A stretch of DNA of 6,136 bases, from contig CAJUDX010000116.1 in NCBI GenBank assembly GCA_910584785.1, positions 1 to 6,136 of the forward strand. The letters are read 5' to 3'. Positions 1-5,662 of the stretch are shown in pieces. The notes under the pieces are model-generated. The model did not search any database, had not been told where the DNA came from, and was given only the letters and a program-made list of their open reading frames with translations. The stretch comes from an uncultured Lachnospiraceae bacterium. GTDB taxonomy: Bacteria > Bacillota > Clostridia > Lachnospirales > Lachnospiraceae. Each line of letters starts with the position of its first letter. Positions within the stretch are counted from its first letter, which is position 1. Made by a program: the position numbers and the translations under genes.

Positions 1-77
1 CTAAGTTCAGGTATTCCAAGTGCGCCCGGCAGATTTTTATTTATGGTGGTACGACCACTTGTGGGCGCATGAAGGTT
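1..77 (+). repeat. Structured dispersed repeat, copy A (partial at window edge)
   Basis: These 77 bases are identical to 109-185, with a period of 108 bp. A diverged inverted copy lies at 1109-1209. The unit contains TGCGCCC (21-27), complementary to GGGCGCA (63-69), which encloses the small hairpin GTGGT-ACG-ACCAC (46-58). An alternative pairing of CAAGTG (17-22) with CACTTG (56-61) is mutually exclusive with the small hairpin and shares two bases with the outer stem. The GC-rich hairpin that leads the other copies would lie just left of the window, so this copy is probably cut by the edge. No open reading frame is evident. The structure suggests a folded RNA or palindromic intergenic element. 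I do not recognise a named family. Confidence 0.9.
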
Positions 78-185
78 TACTGTAAAAGTTCACCGCCGAT
101 TAGGCGGTCTAAGTTCAGGTATTCCAAGTGCGCCCGGCAGATTTTTATTTATGGTGGTACGACCACTTGTGGGCGCATGAAGGTT
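78..185 (+). repeat. Structured dispersed repeat, copy B (full unit)
   Basis: This is the full unit. A linker (78-91) is followed by a perfect hairpin ACCGCC-GATTA-GGCGGT (92-108), then the 77-bp body (109-185) identical to copy A. Within the body, TGCGCCC (129-135) pairs with GGGCGCA (171-177) around the hairpin GTGGT-ACG-ACCAC (154-166). It ends about 40 bases upstream of the ribosome binding site of the transglutaminase-like gene, so it may lie in that gene's 5' leader. Tandem duplication with no differences over 77 bp implies recent amplification or homogenisation. Confidence 0.9.
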
Positions 186-223
186 GATAGGTTTTTGATG
201 TGATGAATTGAAATTATGATGTT

Positions 224-230
224 AAGGAAG
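224..230 (+). promoter_or_regulatory. Ribosome binding site deciding the start of the transglutaminase-like gene
   Basis: AAGGAAG ends 8 bases before ATG at 239. The in-frame GTG at 230 overlaps the last base of this site and cannot use it, so 239 is preferred. A TATGAT at 215-220 sits too close to the site, with no well-spaced -35 box, so I do not call a promoter here. Confidence 0.65.
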
Positions 231-238
231 TGATTATA

Positions 239-1108
239 ATGCTGAAATGGAAAAATTTATGGAAAAAAACAGCGACTCTTTTTCTTATTGCCTGTCTGTC
301 AGCGTTTCCGGTAAACGCATGGGCATCTGTCCGCACGCCAATTGCCACAGGGACAACGACGTATGGAAACGAGAAAGCAACCATTGATGCTTCCAATACA
401 GATCAGGGCTATATTATGATCAAATACAAGGGAAGCAATGGTAAAATTAAGATACAGATTACCAAATCCGTCACGTATACATATAATTTGAATGCGCGGG
501 ACGCCTATGAGGTATTTCCTTTAACGGAAGGGAATGGAAGCTATTCTGTAAAAGTATTTGAAAATATCAGCGGAAATCAGTATGCTCAGGTGTGCAGCCA
601 AACGATCAATGTAAACCTGGCAAATGAGTATACTCCGTTTTTGTACCCCAACCAGTATGTTAATTTTAACCAAAACAGCAATGCCGTGGCAGTAAGTAAT
701 CAGGTGGTGGCAGGGGCTACCGATGCGATGGGCGTCGTAACCAGTGTATATAACTATGTTGTAGATAACCTGACCTACGATACCGTAAAAGCAGCGACTG
801 TGCAGAGCGGCTATCTGCCCAATGTAGATTCCACGTTAGCGACCAGGAATGGGATTTGCTTTGATTATGCTTCTCTGATGACTGCTATGCTCCGTGCTCA
901 GGATATTCCAACGAAACTGGTCATCGGCTATACGGGCCAGCTCTATCATGCCTGGATCAGCGTGTATCTTCCCAGTCAGGGCTGGATTGACAATATTATT
1001 TATTTTGACGGTCAGAACTGGAGTCTGATGGACCCAACCTTTGCTTCCAGCGGCGGACGTTCACACGGCGGCGGTGACGCCAGCTACAAGGCAAAGTATG
1101 CATATTAA
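239..1108 (+). CDS. Secreted transglutaminase-like superfamily protein
   Basis: The product is 289 residues, read from ATG 239, which has the good ribosome binding site. The N-terminus (about residues 1-30) is a signal peptide: a Lys/Trp-rich start, a hydrophobic core TATLFLIACLSAFPV, then an Ala-rich end (NAWA). Residues about 35-150 form a beta-rich region without recognised motifs. Residues about 160-270 match the transglutaminase-like (papain-fold) core. The expected Cys-His-Asp triad is visible as C207 in NGICFDYAS, H237 in YHAW and D265 in LMDPTF, each in its usual context. The tail is Gly/Ser/His-rich. Such proteins act outside the membrane as cysteine peptidases or isopeptide-forming enzymes; the substrate here is unknown. 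The gene is flanked by inverted copies of one repeat, its stop codon touches the downstream copy, and its base composition is more A/T-rich than the pilus genes. Whether it works with the pilus operon 3' of it is inference only. Confidence 0.85.
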   Translation: MLKWKNLWKKTATLFLIACLSAFPVNAWASVRTPIATGTTTYGNEKATIDASNTDQGYIMIKYKGSNGKIKIQITKSVTYTYNLNARDAYEVFPLTEGNGSYSVKVFENISGNQYAQVCSQTINVNLANEYTPFLYPNQYVNFNQNSNAVAVSNQVVAGATDAMGVVTSVYNYVVDNLTYDTVKAATVQSGYLPNVDSTLATRNGICFDYASLMTAMLRAQDIPTKLVIGYTGQLYHAWISVYLPSQGWIDNIIYFDGQNWSLMDPTFASSGGRSHGGGDASYKAKYAY

Positions 1109-1209
1109 ACCATCATGCGCCCACAAGTGAGTGCACCACCATGAATAAAGTAAAGCTGGGCGCACTTGGAATACCTGAATTGATGCCGCCTAATCGGCGG
1201 CGGACGTTC
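1109..1209 (-). repeat. Structured dispersed repeat, copy C (inverted, diverged)
   Basis: The reverse complement of this segment aligns with 85-185 along its whole length, with roughly four fifths of positions identical. The leading hairpin is GCCGCC-GATTA-GGCGGC when read on the minus strand (1185-1201), so its outermost A-T pair in copy B has become G-C. The TGCGCCC/GGGCGCA pair is kept (1116-1122 with 1158-1164). So is the CAAGTG/CACTTG alternative pairing. The element starts immediately after the TAA of the transglutaminase-like gene and fills most of the 154-bp gap before the pilus operon. It has no T-run, so it is not a typical intrinsic terminator. Confidence 0.88.
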
Positions 1210-1262
1210 AAAGTAATGCGGGTGTCTGAAAATTTTTTAAAGATTTAAGGAGAATAATTCCT

Positions 1263-2378
1263 GTGGAAAAACAATTTGAAGAGCAACTAGAAAAGGAAAC
1301 GCAAGAGAAGCAAGACGGGCAGAAGGGGAAAAAGCAGGCGCCTAACCGCTACAATTTTCAGGAGTTGTCTGCGTTCTGCCTGCAGATTTCCCTGCTTTTG
1401 GAAGCTGCCGTCCCGCTGGATGAAGGCTTAAGTATTATGGCTGAGGATGCAGGTACGCCGTGGGAGAAGGAGATGCTGCTTTCTATGGCGGAGGGCGTGG
1501 AGTTAGGCGATCCGTTTTTTAAGGTGCTGGAAGAATCCCAGGCGTTTCCGCCATATGTGATTAAGATGGCAAAGCTGGGACAGAGCACAGGTACATTGGA
1601 TCAGATGATGCAGTCTCTTTCGGAATATTATGAAAAAGAATTTTTCTTAATGCGGAACATTAAAAATGCGCTGACGTATCCGATTATTATGGTGTTTATG
1701 CTGCTGGCGGTGCTGTTTGTGCTGTTTGTTAAGGTGATGCCGATATTTGAGGATGTGTATGTACAGCTGGGAGCAGAACTTTCTCCGGTGGCGCAGTCGG
1801 CAATTCGCTTTGGCGGCGTATTCAGCGGCGTGGCGCTGACCGCAGGTATTTTCCTTCTGCTGTTTTGTGTCGGATTATGGGCGTTTACCCGGATGGGGCA
1901 TAAGTTTACCCTGGTAGAAAACCTGATTGGTGCAGTAAAGCGAAAAAGCCGTATTGCCCTGGCGGTGGCTAACCGGAGGTTTACCTCGGTACTGGCCCTT
2001 ACCCTGCACAGCGGTCTGGAGCTGGAAAAAGGTCTTGAACTGGCGGCAGAGCTGGCAGAAAATGAGGCGGTCGGCGAGAGGATTGAGACCTGCAGGTCGA
2101 TGCTTGAGGAAGGTCAGAGTTATTATGATGCGATGAAGGCAACCGGTCTGTTTTCTGGCTTTCATGTACAGATGATTAAGACAGGAAACCGCAGCGGACA
2201 TCTGGATCGGGTAATGGAAGATATTTCCAAGGATTATGAGCAGGAAGCCGATAATGCGATTGATAATGTGATAGCACGTTTTGAGCCGACGATGGTAGCT
2301 GTACTGGCAGTTGCTGTGGGACTGGTTCTGCTTTCTGTAATGCTTCCGCTGGTTGGCGTGCTTTCGACGATTGGCTGA
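1263..2378 (+). CDS. Type II secretion/type IV pilus inner-membrane platform protein (GspF/PilC family)
   Basis: The product is 371 residues from a GTG start, with AAGGAG (1247-1252) 10 bases upstream. After a charged cytoplasmic tail (1-30) come two homologous T2SF domains, about 32-155 and 236-360. Each holds the family's paired signature: LGQSTGTLDQMMQSLSEYYE at 105-124 and TGNRSGHLDRVMEDISKDYE at 307-326. Membrane segments fall at about 139-160, 184-208 and 343-368, the standard PilC/GspF topology, and the length is slightly short of the usual 400. In the family this protein is the rotor-like membrane platform that couples the cytoplasmic ATPase to pilin insertion or extraction. It is the first gene of the apparent operon within the window. 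No convincing promoter is seen in 1210-1262, so transcription may come from upstream, through or across the repeat. Confidence 0.93.
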   Translation: MEKQFEEQLEKETQEKQDGQKGKKQAPNRYNFQELSAFCLQISLLLEAAVPLDEGLSIMAEDAGTPWEKEMLLSMAEGVELGDPFFKVLEESQAFPPYVIKMAKLGQSTGTLDQMMQSLSEYYEKEFFLMRNIKNALTYPIIMVFMLLAVLFVLFVKVMPIFEDVYVQLGAELSPVAQSAIRFGGVFSGVALTAGIFLLLFCVGLWAFTRMGHKFTLVENLIGAVKRKSRIALAVANRRFTSVLALTLHSGLELEKGLELAAELAENEAVGERIETCRSMLEEGQSYYDAMKATGLFSGFHVQMIKTGNRSGHLDRVMEDISKDYEQEADNAIDNVIARFEPTMVAVLAVAVGLVLLSVMLPLVGVLSTIG

Positions 2379-2403
2379 TCATAAGTAAAGGAACAGGAAG
2401 AAC

Positions 2404-2754
2404 ATGAAAAGAAAACAACAGGAAAAGATGGACCGGGCGGTATTTAAGTTTCTGACCTCTGTCCTGATTTTTGTTCTGGTTATCGGGGGCTTTGTCCGCG
2501 GCTCGGTGTCATTTTCCGGGAAGGCGCGTTCGGAGGGCGATGTGACCCTGAAAAATGCCATTGCCAGGGCGACTGTCCAGTGCTATGCTATCGAGGGCCG
2601 CTATCCGCCAAGTGTGGAATATCTGGAGGAGCATTACGGCATCCAGATAGACCGTTCACGTTATTATGTATTTTATGAAGGCTTTGCCTCAAATATTATG
2701 CCGGATATTACAGTAATTCCGGCAGAGGGACAGGAGGGGCAGGCAGATGAATGA
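2404..2754 (+). CDS. Pilin-fold (GspG-like) membrane-anchored protein without prepilin site
   Basis: The product is 116 residues. A Lys/Arg-rich start (residues 1-11) leads to one hydrophobic segment (about 13-31). An exported domain follows, with NAIARATVQCYAIEGRYPPS near residues 51-70. The 'Y-x-I-E-G-R-Y-P' run resembles the end of the long helix in GspG/type IV major pseudopilins (where NGRYPT is typical), followed by a short beta region. No Gly followed by a Glu at +5 precedes the hydrophobic segment, so cleavage by a prepilin peptidase is not predicted. It lies 25 bp behind the platform gene and overlaps the next gene by 8 bp. The role as a structural or initiating component of the fibre is inferred from context. 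The sequence match to GspG is partial, so the family assignment is tentative. Confidence 0.7.
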   Translation: MKRKQQEKMDRAVFKFLTSVLIFVLVIGGFVRGSVSFSGKARSEGDVTLKNAIARATVQCYAIEGRYPPSVEYLEEHYGIQIDRSRYYVFYEGFASNIMPDITVIPAEGQEGQADE

Positions 2755-3298
2755 AACGGTGACAAAACGAAATACCGGAAACCATGGACAGGCCTTTAAT
2801 GTGCTGTTTACCATGCTTTTATTTCTGGTGTTTGTGCTTTGTGCCCTGTTTACCGTGCTGATCGGCGGACGGGTCTATGAAAATATTAATGCCCGCTCCC
2901 AGGATAATTTTACCGGGAGCGTGGCCCTGCAGTATGTGGCAAATAAGGTGCGCCAGGGCGATATCGAGGGGGCTGTCCGGGTGAGGACTGTGGAAGGTAC
3001 CCCTGTGCTGGAGCTGGAAAGCCGCCTGGAGGGCGGTAATTATGTCACATGGATTTATTATTACGACGGAAGTATCTGCGAGCTGTTTACCGACCCTTCC
3101 TATGGACTGGGACTGGCTGACGGCTTAAGGATTTTGGAATGTGATATGTTTACGGTCAGCCAAAGCGAGGATGGACGGCTGATCCATATGCAGACAGACG
3201 GCGAAGGAGGGGGAAGCCTTACGCTGGCCCTGCGCAGTGAAGCTTCTTCCTTACATCCGACGGATGAAGAGCAGATGGGAGGCGTGGAAGATGAATAG
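2747..3298 (+). CDS. Bitopic pilin-like protein, possibly DUF4860 family
   Basis: The product is 183 residues. AGGAGG (2732-2737) lies 9 bases before ATG 2747, inside the preceding gene, and the 8-bp overlap suggests translational coupling. The layout is a short polar tail (1-14, ending H13-G14), then a hydrophobic helix (about 17-40), then an exported region. That region begins with a helix (QYVANKVRQGDIEGAV, about 62-77) and continues as a beta-rich domain. G14 resembles a prepilin cleavage glycine, but the +5 position is Val19, not Glu. The arrangement of hydrophobic helix, 'KVRQ.D' helix and a tyrosine-rich strand (YVTWIYYYDG) is what I associate with DUF4860 proteins found in Clostridia pilus clusters; this is from memory and not verified. 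A minor pilin or assembly-partner role is inferred. Confidence 0.75.
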   Translation: MNETVTKRNTGNHGQAFNVLFTMLLFLVFVLCALFTVLIGGRVYENINARSQDNFTGSVALQYVANKVRQGDIEGAVRVRTVEGTPVLELESRLEGGNYVTWIYYYDGSICELFTDPSYGLGLADGLRILECDMFTVSQSEDGRLIHMQTDGEGGGSLTLALRSEASSLHPTDEEQMGGVEDE

Positions 3299-3818
3299 CA
3301 GGAAGCGATCGGGTTCCGGTATTTTTCTGATGGAAATGATTATGGTCTGCGGTTTTTTCCTTCTCTGTGCCGCAGTCTGTATCCGTGTGTTTGTCCGTTC
3401 CGATGCCATGAGCCGTCTGGCAAGGGAAAAAAATCAGGCTGTGCTGGCAGCAGAAAGTTTGGCAGAAACCTGGAAGGTTAAAGGGATGACAGGGCTGGGC
3501 GAAGGAAGGCCTGAGAAATTGACATCTGCAGGAGGAGAAACGCATGATGTCCTGTTTTTTGACCAGGACTGGAAGGTGCTGGACGAAACAGGATCAGGGG
3601 AAAAGAACTTGGCGGAAGAAGCTTTCTTTATTGCAGAGCTGACGCTGGGGAAGGACGTTTCTTTCGACGGGATGGAATACTTAAATCTGGTGTTTAGGCG
3701 GGGAGGGGCCCATCCGTATTGTCAGGAAAAGGATAAGGATGGTCAGCTTTTAACCCTGTATTCTCTGCAGGTTAAACAATGGATAAGGCAGGGAGGCGAC
3801 AGCGATGGCAAAGAGTGA
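3291..3818 (+). CDS. Prepilin-type minor pseudopilin
   Basis: The product is 175 residues from ATG 3291. This start is chosen over an in-frame GTG at 3237 because GGGAGG (3277-3282) lies 8 bases upstream, and because it puts the cleavage motif 10 residues from the N-terminus. The motif is S9-G10/I11-F-L-M-E15: Gly at -1 and Glu at +5, followed by a hydrophobic stretch to about residue 35, which is a canonical type IV prepilin (class III) signal. An amphipathic helix follows (REKNQAVLAAESLAETWK, about 45-62), typical of the pilin stalk, then a globular domain without known motifs. It would be processed by a prepilin peptidase encoded elsewhere and join the pilus or pseudopilus, probably as a GspI/PilV-like minor subunit. 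It overlaps the previous gene by 8 bp and the next by 14 bp. Confidence 0.82.
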   Translation: MNSRKRSGSGIFLMEMIMVCGFFLLCAAVCIRVFVRSDAMSRLAREKNQAVLAAESLAETWKVKGMTGLGEGRPEKLTSAGGETHDVLFFDQDWKVLDETGSGEKNLAEEAFFIAELTLGKDVSFDGMEYLNLVFRRGGAHPYCQEKDKDGQLLTLYSLQVKQWIRQGGDSDGKE

Positions 3819-4269
3819 GAGTAAAAATGGGGCGAACATAGGAAGCGCGTCATTAATTTTAATTTTTATTGTCCTCTGTTTGGGCACTTTTGGCCTGTTA
3901 TCCTTATCCAGTGCAAAAAATGACCTGGATTTGGCGGAGAGAAACGGAAGATCGGTTTCCGGCTTTTACCGGGCTGACGCAGAGGGAGAGACTTTTCTGG
4001 CGAAGGTGCAGACGGCCCTTGATGATGGACTTGCAAAAAATAAGGAAAATCCTGAACCCTATCTTCAGGAAGTACTGGGAAGTGCGTGGCTTTCTGACGA
4101 GCAGTGTGCAGCTTTGGATATTGCCATGGAAGAAGGGCAGGCACTTTCGGTTCGCCTGCATTTATCCTGGGAAAACGGGCAGGGAAAACTTTCCATTCTT
4201 CAGTGGAAGGTGTATAATCAGATAGAATATGAAATTGATCAGGATATGCCTGTATGGGATGGTAGTTAA
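3805..4269 (+). CDS. Small bitopic pilus-cluster protein (pilin-like, hypothetical)
   Basis: The product is 154 residues. Its start overlaps the preceding gene by 14 bp, with GGGAGG (3791-3796) 8 bases ahead of ATG. A polar tail (1-12) is followed by G13-SASLILIF and a hydrophobic helix to about residue 35. Then comes a helical stalk (SAKNDLDLAERNGRSVSGFY), a helix containing FLAKVQTALDDGLAKN, and a C-terminal part rich in beta-type residues (LSILQWKVYNQIEYEI). Gly13 sits where a prepilin cleavage glycine would, but +5 is Ile18, so the acidic residue is missing. The architecture recalls GspK/PilX-type minor components, although it is far shorter than GspK. I do not recognise a named family. 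The function is inferred from its place in the operon. Confidence 0.72.
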   Translation: MAKSESKNGANIGSASLILIFIVLCLGTFGLLSLSSAKNDLDLAERNGRSVSGFYRADAEGETFLAKVQTALDDGLAKNKENPEPYLQEVLGSAWLSDEQCAALDIAMEEGQALSVRLHLSWENGQGKLSILQWKVYNQIEYEIDQDMPVWDGS

Positions 4270-4284
4270 GGAGGATGGAAAGCC

Positions 4285-5352
4285 ATGGATGTAATGGGAT
4301 TTTTTAAGCAAGCAGTGGAAAAGGAAGCTTCAGATATTTTTCTGATTCCCGGTATGCCTTTTTCTTATAAAATCGGAGGAAGAATTACTTACCAGGGGGA
4401 GGAAAAGATTTTCCCGGAAGAGATGGATAAGATGATTGCCCAGATTTATCAGATTGCGGGAAATCGGGATATGACCAATGTTTTAGCGGGCGGAGATGAT
4501 GATTTTTCTTTTGCGGTCAGTGGTCTGTCGAGATTTAGGGCAAGCGTAATGCGGCAGAGAGGTTCTTTAGCTGCGATTATTCGAATTGTGCGATTTGAAC
4601 TGCCGGATTTCCAGTCCTTAAATATTCCCCGGAACGTTATCGACATTGCTAAAATGACCAAAGGACTGGTGCTGGTAACCGGGCCTGCGGGAAGCGGAAA
4701 AAGTACCACCCTTGCCAGCATTATTAATGAAATCAATAATACCAGGAACGCCCATGTGATTACCCTGGAAGATCCGATAGAATACCTTCATCGCCATAAA
4801 TTAAGCGTAGTTACTCAGCGCGAGGTGGGAACTGATACCACGAGTTATATGAGCGGCCTTAGGGCGGCGCTAAGGCAGGCGCCGGATGTCATTCTTCTTG
4901 GAGAGATGCGGGATTTTGAAACCATCCGCACAGCGATGACGGCGGCAGAAACCGGACATCTGGTGATTTCCACCCTGCATACAATTGGGGCGGCAAATAC
5001 GATTGACCGTATTATTGATAATTTCCCGCCAAACCAGCAGGATCAGATAAGGATTCAGCTTTCCATGGTATTGCAGGCTGTGGTTTCCCAGCAGCTGATT
5101 CCTCGCATAGATAAACTGGGTGAGGTTCCAGCGCTGGAAATTATGTTTTTAAATAATGCCATCCGCAATATGATTCGTGAATCTAAGATTCATCAGATTG
5201 ACGGTGTTATTTCCACATCTGTGGATGAAGGCATGGTGACGATGGATAACAGTCTTATCCGGCTGTTTAAGGAAAAGAAAATTTCCAGGGAACATGCAGT
5301 GATGTATAGCAGTAATAGTGAATTAATGGAGAAGAAACTAAACCGGCTGTAG
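4285..5352 (+). CDS. pilT: PilT-type type IV pilus ATPase
   Basis: The product is 355 residues, usual for PilT. AAGGAGG (4268-4274) overlaps the stop of the previous gene and lies 10 bases ahead of ATG. The N-terminal domain carries ASDIFLIPGMPFSYKIGG (15-32), the PilT/GspE N-domain signature. The RecA-like core shows Walker A GPAGSGKST (133-141), the Asp box TLEDPIEY (160-167), Walker B with ALRQAPDVILLGEMRD (195-210) and the His box GHLVISTLHT (224-233). The C-domain has AIRNMIRE (292-299), one residue from the AIRNLIRE motif associated with retraction ATPases. No zinc-binding tetracysteine is present, which argues against PilB/GspE. The enzyme would act as a cytoplasmic hexamer on the GspF/PilC platform to depolymerise pili. 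In clusters lacking a linked PilB, it may instead drive both directions. That cannot be told from the sequence. Confidence 0.93.
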   Translation: MDVMGFFKQAVEKEASDIFLIPGMPFSYKIGGRITYQGEEKIFPEEMDKMIAQIYQIAGNRDMTNVLAGGDDDFSFAVSGLSRFRASVMRQRGSLAAIIRIVRFELPDFQSLNIPRNVIDIAKMTKGLVLVTGPAGSGKSTTLASIINEINNTRNAHVITLEDPIEYLHRHKLSVVTQREVGTDTTSYMSGLRAALRQAPDVILLGEMRDFETIRTAMTAAETGHLVISTLHTIGAANTIDRIIDNFPPNQQDQIRIQLSMVLQAVVSQQLIPRIDKLGEVPALEIMFLNNAIRNMIRESKIHQIDGVISTSVDEGMVTMDNSLIRLFKEKKISREHAVMYSSNSELMEKKLNRL

Positions 5353-5356
5353 AGGG
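5351..5356 (+). promoter_or_regulatory. Ribosome binding site for the small acidic protein
   Basis: AGAGGG overlaps the pilT stop codon. It lies 7 bases before ATG 5364 but only 1 base before ATG 5358, which favours 5364 as the true start. Confidence 0.5.
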
Positions 5357-5363
5357 AATGAGG

Positions 5364-5558
5364 ATGGATGTATTTGCATTATATAGGAAATGGAGAGAAG
5401 AAACGGATTATGGGGAGGCTTTGGAGGATGATCAATCTGAGGTAAATGACAGAAAAGCCTTTATGCGTTATGCTAAACTGCGGCAGCTGGACGAAGAGGA
5501 TTTTGAAGAACTGGAAATGCAGTATGATGAGTACTTGATAGAACAGGAAATGGAATAG
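5364..5558 (+). CDS. Small acidic protein of the pilus operon
   Basis: The product is 64 residues from ATG 5364 (66 if ATG 5358 is used). It begins 11 bp after pilT on the same strand, with its ribosome binding site on the pilT stop codon, so it is probably co-translated. It is strongly acidic: 22 Asp/Glu against 8 Lys/Arg in 64 residues. It has no signal peptide or membrane segment and appears largely helical. An aromatic and basic start (MDVFALYRKWREE) leads to an acidic tail (LDEEDFEELEMQYDEYL). I do not recognise a family. A cytoplasmic partner or regulator of the ATPase would fit its position, but this is inference. Confidence 0.65.
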   Translation: MDVFALYRKWREETDYGEALEDDQSEVNDRKAFMRYAKLRQLDEEDFEELEMQYDEYLIEQEME

Positions 5559-5633
5559 GTTTCTGGATGATATTTGGTGAAACTTTGTGGGGTATTTGTT
5601 TATCGGAAAGGTGGATTTATCTTCTTATCATTT
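5559..5633. other. Intergenic, A/T-rich, no feature seen
   Basis: I see no terminator directly behind the operon: the only inverted pair, GTTTC/GAAAC (5560-5584), is 5 bp with no T-run. A 29-codon frame from ATG 5567 to TGA 5656 has no ribosome binding site and is not called as a gene. Confidence 0.4.
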
Positions 5634-5662
5634 TTGTGAAATTAAGTTTATGGTGATATAAT
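5634..5662 (+). promoter_or_regulatory. Candidate sigma-A-type promoter
   Basis: TTGTGA (5634-5639) and TATAAT (5657-5662) are separated by 17 bases, with TG one base before the -10 box (an extended -10). This is a near-consensus housekeeping promoter, with a start expected near 5669. AGGAA (5674-5678) and ATG 5685 follow, but that ATG opens a frame that looks unlike real coding sequence. The target of the promoter is therefore unclear, and in A/T-rich DNA a chance match is possible. Confidence 0.5.

Noticed and set aside
1..185. CRISPR array
   Set aside because: Only two units with a 77-bp identical body and a 31-bp interval are seen. The interval itself contains a conserved hairpin shared with the third, inverted copy, so it is part of the repeat, not a spacer.
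195..220. Promoter TTGATG...TATGAT upstream of the transglutaminase-like gene
   Set aside because: The spacing is 14 bases and the start point would fall on the ribosome binding site.
230..238. Upstream GTG start for the transglutaminase-like gene
   Set aside because: It overlaps the ribosome binding site AAGGAAG. ATG 239 has correct spacing and starts the signal peptide with MLKWKN.
1109..1209. Repeat copy C as intrinsic terminator of the transglutaminase-like gene
   Set aside because: The stems are strong, but no T-run follows on the plus strand.
3237..3290. Upstream GTG start for the minor pseudopilin
   Set aside because: It lies deep in the previous gene without a ribosome binding site and would give an 18-residue longer leader. 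ATG 3291 has GGGAGG at 8 bases.
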